The notes below the pieces were generated by a model. That model saw only the letters and a list, made by a program, of their open reading frames with translations, did no database searches and was not told the origin of the DNA. Shown in pieces: positions 26,670 to 36,533 of a stretch of DNA of 64,000 bases (position 1 is its first letter; every line of letters starts with the position of its first letter). The stretch comes from Nannocystis sp. (GTDB lineage: Bacteria; Myxococcota_A; Polyangia; Nannocystales; Nannocystaceae), in assembly GCF_016714285.1 (NCBI RefSeq), contig NZ_JADJNN010000001.1, positions 620,001 through 684,000 of the forward strand, in the 5' to 3' direction. A program made the position numbers and the translations under genes.

Positions 26670-26941
26670 GGCCCCCCGGGCGCCCAGCCGTTGGCCGGCG
26701 GCCGCGGCAAAATCGAGGCGATCTCCCTGCCAGGCCGGCGCGATCAGCGCGAGCGCGGCATTGCCCGCCGCGCGCTTGTGCCCTCGGGAGCGCACGCCCG
26801 CCCGGCGCGTCCACGTGCCCGATCTGGCGAATACGCCCGGATTCACACGAATTTGCCGCGTGATCCAGGGCTGATAAAGCGTTCAGGTTAGGGTCTCGAT
26901 CCAGTATGAGCTGGTCGGATGTTCAGGTACTTCCTGGATCC
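26670..26941. other. Intergenic region without identified elements
   Basis: About 270 bp after the lipid kinase. The second half (from about 26825) is less GC-rich and may hold a promoter for the small gene that follows, but no consensus pair with proper spacing was found. Confidence 0.4.
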
Positions 26942-27292
26942 ATGATCCGCCGCCGCCGCTTGATCATCACCCCCGGACCTGGTCGCCAGCTGCCTGATCC
27001 CGAGGACCCCAGCCTGCCACAGGTCGCCCCACACCAGCCCGAACCAGCGCCTCCGCTGCCCCCGGCCGATCCGGTCCCGACCCCGCACGACGACGACGAG
27101 CCGACCAGCGCCCGCCCGGCAGCCAGGGTCGACGCCTGGCTCCACGGCCTCGGCGTCGCCGCCGACCCCGAGCTCCGGCGCACCTGGCTGGAGCCCCACC
27201 TCTGGGCGGCCCTGCGGGCCCACGTCGACGCCGGAATCAGCGAGCGCCGCGCCCGCTGGGCTGCTGCGGGCGCCGCACACGAGCTTCGTTGA
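26942..27292 (+). CDS. Small hypothetical protein
   Basis: 116 residues, beginning with a basic MIRRRRLII, then a Pro-rich segment and a C-terminal amphipathic region (VDAWLHGLGVAADPELRRTW, then LWAALRAHVDAG). No family was recognised. An in-frame ATG at 26906 would add 12 residues. Base composition by codon position looks coding, and an opposite-strand frame over the same region looks less natural. It sits alone between the lipid kinase and typA. Confidence 0.45.
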   Translation: MIRRRRLIITPGPGRQLPDPEDPSLPQVAPHQPEPAPPLPPADPVPTPHDDDEPTSARPAARVDAWLHGLGVAADPELRRTWLEPHLWAALRAHVDAGISERRARWAAAGAAHELR

Positions 27293-27381
27293 CATCACCG
27301 CGGCCGCGAAGTCACGCCGCGCCGCTTGCCTAAGCGTCGCGCCGCGGGATAGATGGCGCGGCCCCCGAGAACGCCGTCCAC

Positions 27382-29247
<1,866 letters not shown>

Positions 29248-29267
29248 GCCGATGAGGGACTGGGTCC

Positions 29268-29296
29268 GGCTGGGCCCGGCTGAACACAGCCCAGCC
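29268..29296. terminator. Hairpin between convergent typA and lipoprotein genes
   Basis: GGCTGGGC (29268-29275) pairs perfectly with GCCCAGCC (29289-29296) across a 13-nt loop in the 66-bp convergent gap. No strong T-tract is present on either side. Confidence 0.5.
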
Positions 29297-29313
29297 CAGC
29301 GCGGCTCGCTCGC

Positions 29314-30105
29314 CTAGATCGTCGTGCCGAGCACCAGGCGGGTCTGGGCCGCCAGGCGGGCCGGCAGCTCCTTCTCGAAGGCGGCCTTGTCGAGCGTGGC
29401 GAAGTCGACGCCGCGGAAGAACTCGTCGTAGGTCTTGGCCACCGTCAGGGCCCGCCCGTTGGGCTCGTCGCCCGTGATGGTCCACGGCCCGCCGTCCTCG
29501 AGCGTGCTCATGTCGAGGTTGACGATGATCGTCTGCTCGCTGCGAAAGCCGAAGTTGATCACCGTGTTACCGCCCATGCCGTCCGGCTTCTCGGCGGTGC
29601 CCGCGAGGTAGATCGACGCGCCCTCGACGTTGGTGAGGTCGCCGATCGGGAAGGGCCCGTCCTCCGCCATCGCCGCGACGGAGCTCTGGTAGCGGCCGTA
29701 CTCGATGATGAGGTTGCAGTACTCGTTCGCGTGGAGATCCATCAGCGCGAAGTCCGTGACCCGGGCGTCGAGATCCGTCAGGTCCTCGGGAAAGGGCCCG
29801 AAGGGCATCCCGAGGGGCACGCCGTCGCCCTCGCAGGGCTCGATCTTCGCCGTGGTCGTGACGACGAAGCCCTCGCTGAGCACGATGTGCCAGCCGAGGT
29901 CGTTGTCGAAGATGCGAGCCTCCCCGTCGCCGCCGTAGTCGGGCACCACGCCGTTCTTGTCGCGCGCGCCGTGATGGGCCGCGTTGACCACGGTCTGCAC
30001 GGCGTAGCCACTGAAGGCCTCACACCCTGTGAGCACGCTCAGGAGGCCCAGCGAAGCACAGCAACCGGACGACCACCGCCACTTGGAATCCCGCATGAAA
30101 ACCAT
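29314..30105 (-). CDS. Hypothetical lipoprotein
   Basis: 263 residues from ATG 30105 (GGGAA just upstream); ATG 30096 is nearly as good. The signal peptide ends at a lipobox SVLTGC (Cys28). The mature part contains GYAVQTVVNAAHHGARDKNG, a DNDLGWHIVLSEGF segment and several acidic turns, and reads like one compact beta-rich domain. No enzyme motif or known family was identified. It lies downstream of the YgiQ gene on the same strand, separated by 137 bp that include an 11-C run, so it may have its own promoter. Confidence 0.75.
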   Translation of the reverse strand: MVFMRDSKWRWSSGCCASLGLLSVLTGCEAFSGYAVQTVVNAAHHGARDKNGVVPDYGGDGEARIFDNDLGWHIVLSEGFVVTTTAKIEPCEGDGVPLGMPFGPFPEDLTDLDARVTDFALMDLHANEYCNLIIEYGRYQSSVAAMAEDGPFPIGDLTNVEGASIYLAGTAEKPDGMGGNTVINFGFRSEQTIIVNLDMSTLEDGGPWTITGDEPNGRALTVAKTYDEFFRGVDFATLDKAAFEKELPARLAAQTRLVLGTTI

Positions 30106-30209
30106 GTTCCCGAGCGTGCACATTAACAGAGACACGACCCGAAGATAAGCCGCCGGGACCGTGACCCACCGCCCTCCGTGGCGCTGTAACAACCCCGCAG
30201 CCCCAGGCG

Positions 30210-30220
30210 CCCCCCCCCCC
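30210..30220. repeat. Homopolymer run of 11 cytosines
   Basis: An uninterrupted C11 tract lies between the YgiQ gene and the lipoprotein gene (upstream of the lipoprotein start on the minus strand). It is the longest homopolymer noticed in the window. Such tracts are prone to slippage and to sequencing error. Confidence 0.8.
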
Positions 30221-30242
30221 GACGGCCTCCGACCGCGAAATC

Positions 30243-32234
30243 TCAGGACCTGCTGCGCGCCGGGGGCGAAGGCGCCCGCCGCCGTGGCCGCTCGCTGGTC
30301 GCGCCCGGACCTCGCCTGGCCTTCGGGACATCTCCCTCGCGGGGCTGCTCGCGGCCCGCACCGGCCCGCACCGGCGCCTCCGGGGGCACCAGACAGTGCG
30401 GCCGGTGGCCGATGAGATCGACGCGCCCCGCCTTGCGCAGGGCCAGCCGCGCCAGGTGGTGCTGCGCCGGATCCCAGTACAGCAGCAGCGCCTTCTGCAG
30501 CTTCTTCTCCCGCAGATCCTTCGCCGTGTAGACCGGCGCGCGCGTGAACGGGTCGAGGCCGGTGTGGTACATCGCCGTCGCCATCGACATCGGCGTCGGG
30601 ATGAAGTCCTGCACCTGGCGCGGCCGCATGCCACGAGCCTTGAGGTACAGCGCCAGCTCGATCATGTCGACCAGCGTGCTGCCCGGGTGGCCCGAGATGT
30701 AGTACGGGACCAGGTGCTGCTCCTTGCCCGCCTCCTGGCTGGCGCAGGCGAACTGCTCGGCGAAGCGCTCGTAGCTGGCGACCCCTGGCTTCTTCATCTT
30801 GTCGAGCACCGCGTCGACCACGTGCTCGGGGGCGACCGAGAGCTGCCCGCCGGTGTGGTGACGCGCCAGCTCCTTGATGAACGCGGGCGATCGCTCGGCG
30901 AGGTCGTAGCGCACCCCCGAGGCGATGAACACCCGCTTGATGCCGTCCTCCTTGCGCACGCGCTTGAGCAGGTCGATCAGCGGACCGTGGTCAGTCTGCA
31001 GGTTCTCGCACACGCCCGGGTGCACGCACGACAGGCGCCGGCACGCCGACTCGATCGCCTCGCTGCGGCAGCGCATCTGATACATGTTCGCGGTCGGACC
31101 GCCGACGTCGCTGATCACCCCGCGGAAGTCGTCCATACGGCGCAGCGCCCTCACCTCGCGCAGCACGCTCTCCGCCGAGCGCGACTGGATGATCCGCCCC
31201 TCGTGCTCGGTGATCGAGCAGAAGCTGCAGCCGCCGAAGCAGCCGCGCATCGTCACGATCGAGTGCTTCACCGTCTCGAACGCCGGGATCTTGCGCTCGC
31301 CGTAGCTGAAGTGGGCCCGGCGCACGAAGGGCAGGTCGTAGAGCGCGTCCATGTCGGCCGTCTCGAGCGGCCGCGCCGGCGGGTTCAGGTACACCGCCCG
31401 CTCGCCGTGCGGCTGCAGCAAGGGCCGACCGTTGCCGGGGTTGGTCTCGTGCTGGAAGGCGCGCGACATCTCGAGGAACGCGGCCTTGTCGTCGCGCACC
31501 TCCTCGTAGCTCGGCAGCCACAGCGTCTTGCCGTCGCGGACGTAGCGGCTCTTCTCGAGCGCCTCCCAGTCGCCGGGGTTGCGCAGGTGAGCGGTGCCGC
31601 GGACGTCGCGGAGCGCCGTGATCGGCTCGCCCGCCTTCAGCCGCGCCGCGATCTCCCAGATCGGCCGCTCGCCCATGCCGAACACCAGCAGGTCGGCCTT
31701 GCTGTCGAGCAGCACGCTGCGCCGGACCTGGTCGCTCCAGTAGTCGTAGTGGGCGATGCGCCGCAGGCTGGCCTCGATGCCCCCGAGCACCACCGGCAGC
31801 CCCGGGAAGGCCTGGCGCGCGAGGTTGCTGTAGACCATCGACGCCCGGTTCGGCCGACAGTCGACCGCGCCGTCGGGCGAGTATTGATCCTCGCTGCGCA
31901 TCTTCTTCTGCGCCGTCAGCTTGTTGAGCATCGAGTCGAGGTTGCCCGCCGTGATGCCGACGAACAGGCGCGGCCGACCGAGGCGCAGCAGATCGGCGGT
32001 GTCGTCCCAGCGCGGCTGGGCGATCATCCCGACCCGCAGCCCGCGGCCCTGCAGGAAGCGGCCGATCAGCGCCCCGCCGAACGCCGGATGGTCGACGTAG
32101 GCGTCACCGTTGACGATCAGCACGTCGAGCTCGTCCCAGCCGCGCGCGTCCATCTCCTCCCGCGTCATCGGCAGGAAGGCATGGAGATCGCGGGCCGCCT
32201 CGTCGCGGGACCTTCGCAGCTGCACGAGCGACAT
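30243..32234 (-). CDS. ygiQ: YgiQ-family radical SAM protein
   Basis: 663 residues. The N-terminal domain begins HAFLPMTREEMDARGWDELDVLIVNGDAYVDHP, characteristic of the UPF0313/YgiQ family. The radical SAM cluster motif is CFGGCSFC (Cx3Cx2C) in TMRGCFGGCSFCSITEHEGR. The family-typical C-terminal part PTPMSMATAMYHTGLDPF is also present. The reaction is not established for this family. ATG 32234 precedes the conserved part; the upstream extension is Arg-rich and unlike the family. The last 50 residues are a Pro/Arg-rich tail that includes a weak copy of the dispersed repeat (GDVPKARRG). It is divergent from the ABC ATPase. Confidence 0.93.
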   Translation of the reverse strand: MSLVQLRRSRDEAARDLHAFLPMTREEMDARGWDELDVLIVNGDAYVDHPAFGGALIGRFLQGRGLRVGMIAQPRWDDTADLLRLGRPRLFVGITAGNLDSMLNKLTAQKKMRSEDQYSPDGAVDCRPNRASMVYSNLARQAFPGLPVVLGGIEASLRRIAHYDYWSDQVRRSVLLDSKADLLVFGMGERPIWEIAARLKAGEPITALRDVRGTAHLRNPGDWEALEKSRYVRDGKTLWLPSYEEVRDDKAAFLEMSRAFQHETNPGNGRPLLQPHGERAVYLNPPARPLETADMDALYDLPFVRRAHFSYGERKIPAFETVKHSIVTMRGCFGGCSFCSITEHEGRIIQSRSAESVLREVRALRRMDDFRGVISDVGGPTANMYQMRCRSEAIESACRRLSCVHPGVCENLQTDHGPLIDLLKRVRKEDGIKRVFIASGVRYDLAERSPAFIKELARHHTGGQLSVAPEHVVDAVLDKMKKPGVASYERFAEQFACASQEAGKEQHLVPYYISGHPGSTLVDMIELALYLKARGMRPRQVQDFIPTPMSMATAMYHTGLDPFTRAPVYTAKDLREKKLQKALLLYWDPAQHHLARLALRKAGRVDLIGHRPHCLVPPEAPVRAGAGREQPREGDVPKARRGPGATSERPRRRAPSPPARSRS

Positions 32235-32353
32235 CCGCGGCACCGTAGTGGATCGCCGCCCGCACCGCCAGCGACGCACCCGTGGCGGCGCCCGTGCGCT
32301 GGACCACGTCGACGCGCCGGCCCCCGCCTGGCCCCGCATGCCAAGCTCGCACC

Positions 32354-33109
32354 GTGCTCGTCCTCCGCGCGCAGGGCCTCGGCCACGCGGTCCCCGGCCG
32401 CACGCTCTACCAGGACCTCGACCTCGAGCTGCGACCCGGCCGCATCACGGTCGTCGTCGGGCCCAACGGCGCCGGCAAGTCGACGCTGCTGCGCCACCTC
32501 GCCGGCCTCGCCGCGCCGCAGGCCGGCCGGGTGTGGCTCGGCGACGACGACCTGCGCGCCCTCCCGCCGCGCCAGCGCGCCCGTCGCCTCGCCTATCTGC
32601 CGCAGGGCGGCGGCGTCGCCTTCGACCTTCGGGTCCGCGACCTCGTCCTGCTCGGGCGAGCGCCCTACCTCCCGGCCTTCGGCGCCCCCGCGGTCAGCGA
32701 CCACGCGGCGGTGGCCCTCGCCCTGCGTCGCCTCGACCTCGAGGCCCTCGCCGACCGCGGCGTCGACTCGCTCAGCGGCGGCGAGCGCCAGCGCGTGATG
32801 CTCGCGCGCATGCTCGTCAGCGAGGCCCGCGTGCTCGTCCTCGACGAGCCGGGCGCCGCCCTCGACATCGGCCACGCGCTCGCGCTGCTGACCCAGCTGC
32901 GCGCGCTCGCCAGCGACGGCGCCGCCGTGGTCCTCGCCCTGCACGACCTCGACCTCGCGCGCCGCTTCAGCGACGACGCCGTCCTGCTCGGCGGCCCGAC
33001 GGTCCGCGTCGGTCCCACGGGACAGGTCCTTTCGGCCAGGTACCTCGGGCCAGCCTTCGGCGTGGCCGTGCGCGAGCTCGGCGAGCACCTCGTCTTCGAC
33101 CCCGCCTGA
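32354..33109 (+). CDS. ABC transporter ATP-binding protein (iron/B12 importer type)
   Basis: 251 residues from GTG 32354. All nucleotide-binding motifs are intact: Walker A GPNGAGKST, Q-loop YLPQGG, signature LSGGERQRV, Walker B VLVLDEP and switch His in ALHDLDLARR. The sequence pattern fits the FecE/BtuD/HmuV group that energises uptake of iron chelates or cobalamin. No permease or binding protein lies nearby, so it is an orphan ATPase in this window. Near its C-terminus (33011-33053) three degenerate units of the dispersed repeat encode VGPTGQVLSARYLGPAF. The gene converges on the antiporter with only five bases between stops. Confidence 0.88.
   Translation: MLVLRAQGLGHAVPGRTLYQDLDLELRPGRITVVVGPNGAGKSTLLRHLAGLAAPQAGRVWLGDDDLRALPPRQRARRLAYLPQGGGVAFDLRVRDLVLLGRAPYLPAFGAPAVSDHAAVALALRRLDLEALADRGVDSLSGGERQRVMLARMLVSEARVLVLDEPGAALDIGHALALLTQLRALASDGAAVVLALHDLDLARRFSDDAVLLGGPTVRVGPTGQVLSARYLGPAFGVAVRELGEHLVFDPA
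33011..33053. repeat. Degenerate palindrome units in ABC ATPase 3' end
   Basis: The series GGTCCCACGGGACAGG, TCCTTTCGGCCAGG, TACCTCGGGCCAG resembles the cluster at 63.8 kb and is translated in frame. Confidence 0.6.
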
Positions 33110-33114
33110 TCGCG

Positions 33115-35241
33115 CTACCGGGGCGCCAGGTACTCGTTGTCGATGTTCGATCCCTTGAGCAGCAGGTCGCGGGCCTTGTCGGTCGCCTCCTGCGTGCCCG
33201 CAAGGGTCAGCGTGTCGCCCGCGCGCAGCACCTCGCGCGGCGCCGGCATCACCGTGTCGCCGCCCGCGTCGCCCTCGCCCTCGCGGGTGATCGCCAGCAC
33301 CGTCGCCCCCGCGCGCACGCGCAGGCTCAGCTGCCCGAGCGTGCGCCCGACCGCCGGCGACTCCGCCGGGAGCCGCACCGCGATCATCCCGGGGAAGCCC
33401 GGCAGCATGGTGTGCGCCTCGATCAGCGACTCCTCGGCCTTGTGCTCGTCGGCGCCGCCGGCCTCGCGGCTCTGCCTGGCCAGCATCTCGACGATGAGCT
33501 CACTGCCCGCGCGCACGTGGCCCTGCAGGTTGGTCGCGCTCTGCCACACGCTGAAGAGCAGCGCCGCGACCACCACTCCGAGCACCACGAGGCCCGCGCT
33601 GTACGGCAGGAAGGGCTGCGAGATGGCCACCAAGGGCAGGCCGACCACCAGGCTAAAGGCCAGCTCGAGCGCCGCCGTGAACACCCGCCGCGGCGCCGAG
33701 CCGAGGTCGAGCTTGCCCTCCTTGCGCGCCGGCACCACCACCTCGGCGAGGATGCGCGCCAGTGCGGCCGCGCGGCGCAGCACGCCGAACAGCAGCACCG
33801 CCGCGACCACCACCGTGAAGCTGATCCACGTCGTGTCGACCAGCGTCGCCGACAGCGTGAAGCGCCCGCTGATCATGGTGACCAGCGGCCAGTGGACCAG
33901 GCGCGAGCCGGCCAGCACGGCCAGCAGCAGGATCGCGTCGACCAGCAGCATGACGATCGCGCGGCGGATCGCCGTCCAGGTCGAGACCGCCGGCGGCACC
34001 GCCCGCAGCTGCTCGATCCAGCCGTCGTAGAAGGTGACGAAGGTCTGGAGGCGGGCCGGCAGGCGGCGGTCGAAGGCCTCGGCCAGCGCCTCGGAGCGGC
34101 GCACGAAGATCGGCGTGGTCAACGAGGTCAGCAGCGACACCGCCACCGCGACCGGGAACAGGAACTCGCCGGTGGCCCCCTTCGACTGGCCGAGGATCGC
34201 GATGATGAACGAGAACTCGCCGATCTGGGCCAGGCTGAGTCCCGAGCGCACCGAGTTGCGCAGGCCGTTGCCCGACAGGAAGGCCCCGAGCGACACCCCG
34301 AGCACCTTGCCGACGATCACCAGCGCCGTGAGCACGAGCACCGGCACCCAGTAGACCAGCACCAGGTTGGGGTCGATCTGCAGGCCGACCGCGATAAAGA
34401 AGATCGCCGCGAAGATGTCGCGCAGCGGCTTGATCAGGTGCTCGACCCGCGGCCCCTCGCCCGACTCGGAGACCAGCATGCCGCCGACGAAGGCCCCGAG
34501 CGCGACCGAGTAGCCGGCGGTGGCGGCCAGCGCCGACATCCCGAAGCACACCGCGATCGCGGCGATCAGCGTGGTCTCGCCCTTGTTCTGGCGCACCACG
34601 CCGCGGATGAAGCGCGGCACCACCAGCAGCCCGCCGGCCAGCAGCGCCAGCAAGAAGCCGATGAGCTTGCCGATCGTCACCGCGAACTCGCCCGGCGACA
34701 GCCCGGCGCCCGAGGCCACCGCGGTCAGCACCGCCAGCAGCAAGATCGCGATCATGTCCTCGAACACGAGCACCGCGAAGGTCACCTCGACGAAGCCGCC
34801 GCGCAGCTTCTGCTCCTCGAAGGCCTTGGCCACCAGCATGGTCGAGGAGATGCCGAGGCAGGCCCCGAGGAACAGGCTCTCGGTTGCGTTCCAGCCGAAC
34901 AGGCGGCCCGCGAGGTAGCCGAGCGAGACCATCAGCCCGACCTCGAGCAGCGCCGTCAACCCGGCCGACACGCCGATGCGGGCGATCTTCCGCAGGCTGA
35001 ACTCGATCCCGATCGTGAACATCAGCAAGATGACGCCGAGCTCCGAGAGCGCGTGCGTCAGGTGCAGGGTCTCCTCGGCGCCGACGACGATGCCCGGCAC
35101 GTGCGGACCGAGGATGATGCCCGCGATGAGATACCCGAGCACCGGCGGCTGCTTGAGCCGCTGCGAGATCAGGCTCGTCACCGCGGCGGTCCCGAGGATG
35201 ATGCTCAGGTCCTGAATGGATTGCGCGAGTTCACCAGCCAT
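33115..35241 (-). CDS. CPA2-family cation:proton antiporter with extra membrane domain and TrkA-C tail
   Basis: 708 residues. The first about 400 form the CPA2 exchanger: QRLKQPPVLGYLIAGIILGP, the Asp-containing VLVFEDMIAILLLAVLTAV helix, ALGAFVGGMLVSES, and PLRDIFAAIFFIAVGLQID. A second hydrophobic region follows (about 430-600). The end contains AVRLPAESPAVGRTLGQLSL and AGDTLTLAGTQEATDKA, as in the TrkA-C/RCK-C domain that gates such exchangers by ligand. The protein is related to KefB-type K+/H+ and to Na+/H+ antiporters; ion specificity is unknown. ATG 35241 gives the family N-terminus. It is divergent from the Fur-box promoter of the imelysin operon. Confidence 0.9.
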   Translation of the reverse strand: MAGELAQSIQDLSIILGTAAVTSLISQRLKQPPVLGYLIAGIILGPHVPGIVVGAEETLHLTHALSELGVILLMFTIGIEFSLRKIARIGVSAGLTALLEVGLMVSLGYLAGRLFGWNATESLFLGACLGISSTMLVAKAFEEQKLRGGFVEVTFAVLVFEDMIAILLLAVLTAVASGAGLSPGEFAVTIGKLIGFLLALLAGGLLVVPRFIRGVVRQNKGETTLIAAIAVCFGMSALAATAGYSVALGAFVGGMLVSESGEGPRVEHLIKPLRDIFAAIFFIAVGLQIDPNLVLVYWVPVLVLTALVIVGKVLGVSLGAFLSGNGLRNSVRSGLSLAQIGEFSFIIAILGQSKGATGEFLFPVAVAVSLLTSLTTPIFVRRSEALAEAFDRRLPARLQTFVTFYDGWIEQLRAVPPAVSTWTAIRRAIVMLLVDAILLLAVLAGSRLVHWPLVTMISGRFTLSATLVDTTWISFTVVVAAVLLFGVLRRAAALARILAEVVVPARKEGKLDLGSAPRRVFTAALELAFSLVVGLPLVAISQPFLPYSAGLVVLGVVVAALLFSVWQSATNLQGHVRAGSELIVEMLARQSREAGGADEHKAEESLIEAHTMLPGFPGMIAVRLPAESPAVGRTLGQLSLRVRAGATVLAITREGEGDAGGDTVMPAPREVLRAGDTLTLAGTQEATDKARDLLLKGSNIDNEYLAPR

Positions 35242-35315
35242 CGGGGGTCGCCAGCCTACACGAGCTCGCGGGGTGGCCGCGATCGCCTCGAATTGGCCAT
35301 GCGAGTCCACGCACG

Positions 35316-35344
35316 TTGACATTGAAAACGACTTTCAATATTCT
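35316..35344 (+). promoter_or_regulatory. Sigma-70-type promoter with embedded Fur box
   Basis: A perfect -35 TTGACA (35316-35321), a 17-bp spacer and a -10 TATTCT (35339-35344). The spacer is occupied by a perfect inverted repeat ATTGAAA-ACGAC-TTTCAAT (35321-35339), closely resembling Fur-box half sites (TGAAAA...TTTTCA type). A repressor bound there would block RNA polymerase, so iron-dependent repression of the downstream operon is inferred. The stretch is strikingly AT-rich against its surroundings. Its position rules out the ATG at 35316 as the real start of the first gene. Confidence 0.82.
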
Positions 35345-35357
35345 CGCGCCCATCCCG

Positions 35358-36533
35358 ATGCTGCGCGCCTGCCTCCGCTCTGCTCCCCTCGTCGTCCTCC
35401 TCGCGCTCGCCTGCGACGGCGCCCCTGCGACCTCGCCGTGGGACGACGCCGAGTTTCGGACCCTCGCCAGCGAGGCGATCGAGGCCCACGTCCACGTCGT
35501 GATCGCCACCTACGCCGACATGGTGAAGTCGGCCGAGCAACTACAGGCCGACGTCGACGCCTTCCTCGCGGCCCCCTCGGCCGCCGGTCTGGCGCAGGCC
35601 CGCAGCGCCTGGCTGGCCGCGCGCGAGGTCTACGGCCAGACCGAGGCGTTCCGCTTCTACGGCGGCCCGATCGACGCCGAGCCCGACAACCTCGAGGCCC
35701 GGATCAACTCCTGGCCGCTCGACGAGGTGTACATCGACTACGTCGACGGCGTGCCAGAGGGCGGCGTCATCAACGACCCCACGCAGACGATCGACCGCGC
35801 CAGCCTGATCGCCCTCAACACCGCTGGCGGCGAGGACGACATCTCGACCGGCTGGCACGCGATCGAGTTCCTGCTGTGGGGTCAGGATCACCGCGTCGAC
35901 GGCCCCGGCGAGCGCCCCTACACCGACTACGTCGCGGGCCCGGACGGCACCGCCGCGAATCAGGACCGCCGCGCCGCCTACCTCGAGGTCGTCACCGATC
36001 TGCTGGTCGACGACCTCAAGACCGTGAGCGCCGCCTGGGCCGAGGGCGCCGCCTACCTCGACGCGTTCGAGCACGGCGACCCGCGCGACTCGCTGACCAA
36101 GATCTTGCTCGGCATGGGCAGCCTCAGCGGCGCCGAGCTCTCGGGCGAGCGCATGGGCGTCGCCTTCGACACCCGCGAGCAGGAGGACGAGCACTCCTGC
36201 TTCAGCGACAACACCCACCGCGACCTCTACAACAACGCCCTCGGCCTCGAGAACGTGTACCTCGGCCGCTACGGCGCGCTCGACGGCGTCGGCCTCGGCG
36301 ACCTGATCGCCGCCCGCGACCCCGAGCTGGACAGCACCCTGCGGGTCCAGCTGCGGGCCACGGTCGAGGCGATGCAGGCCATCCCGCCGCCCTTCGATCA
36401 GGCCATCCAGGCCCCTGACGGCGACCCTGCCCGCGACGCCGTCGGCGCCGCGATCGCGGCCCTCAAGGCGCAGACGAAGACGATCGCAGAAGCTGCGGCT
36501 CTGCTTGACATCACCCTCAATCTCGAAGAATGA
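35358..36533 (+). CDS. Imelysin-family (M75) iron-regulated lipoprotein
   Basis: 391 residues. The lipoprotein signal MLRACLRSAPLVVLLALAC gives Cys19. The mature part is the helical imelysin fold with the GxHxxE motif in TGWHAIEFLLWGQD (about 165-170) and the family phrases YIDYVDG and GVAFDTREQEDEHSCFSDNT. Imelysins such as IrpA and EfeO-related proteins are linked to periplasmic iron uptake. The ATG 35316 of the longer frame lies in the promoter, so ATG 35358 is used; it falls only about seven bases after the predicted transcription start, suggesting a nearly leaderless mRNA. First gene of the putative Fur operon. Its stop overlaps the next start by ATGA. Confidence 0.92.
   Translation: MLRACLRSAPLVVLLALACDGAPATSPWDDAEFRTLASEAIEAHVHVVIATYADMVKSAEQLQADVDAFLAAPSAAGLAQARSAWLAAREVYGQTEAFRFYGGPIDAEPDNLEARINSWPLDEVYIDYVDGVPEGGVINDPTQTIDRASLIALNTAGGEDDISTGWHAIEFLLWGQDHRVDGPGERPYTDYVAGPDGTAANQDRRAAYLEVVTDLLVDDLKTVSAAWAEGAAYLDAFEHGDPRDSLTKILLGMGSLSGAELSGERMGVAFDTREQEDEHSCFSDNTHRDLYNNALGLENVYLGRYGALDGVGLGDLIAARDPELDSTLRVQLRATVEAMQAIPPPFDQAIQAPDGDPARDAVGAAIAALKAQTKTIAEAAALLDITLNLEE

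Noticed and set aside
35316..35357. ATG 35316 as start of the first imelysin
   Set aside because: It overlaps the -35 element and would precede the predicted transcription start. ATG 35358 opens a standard lipoprotein signal peptide.
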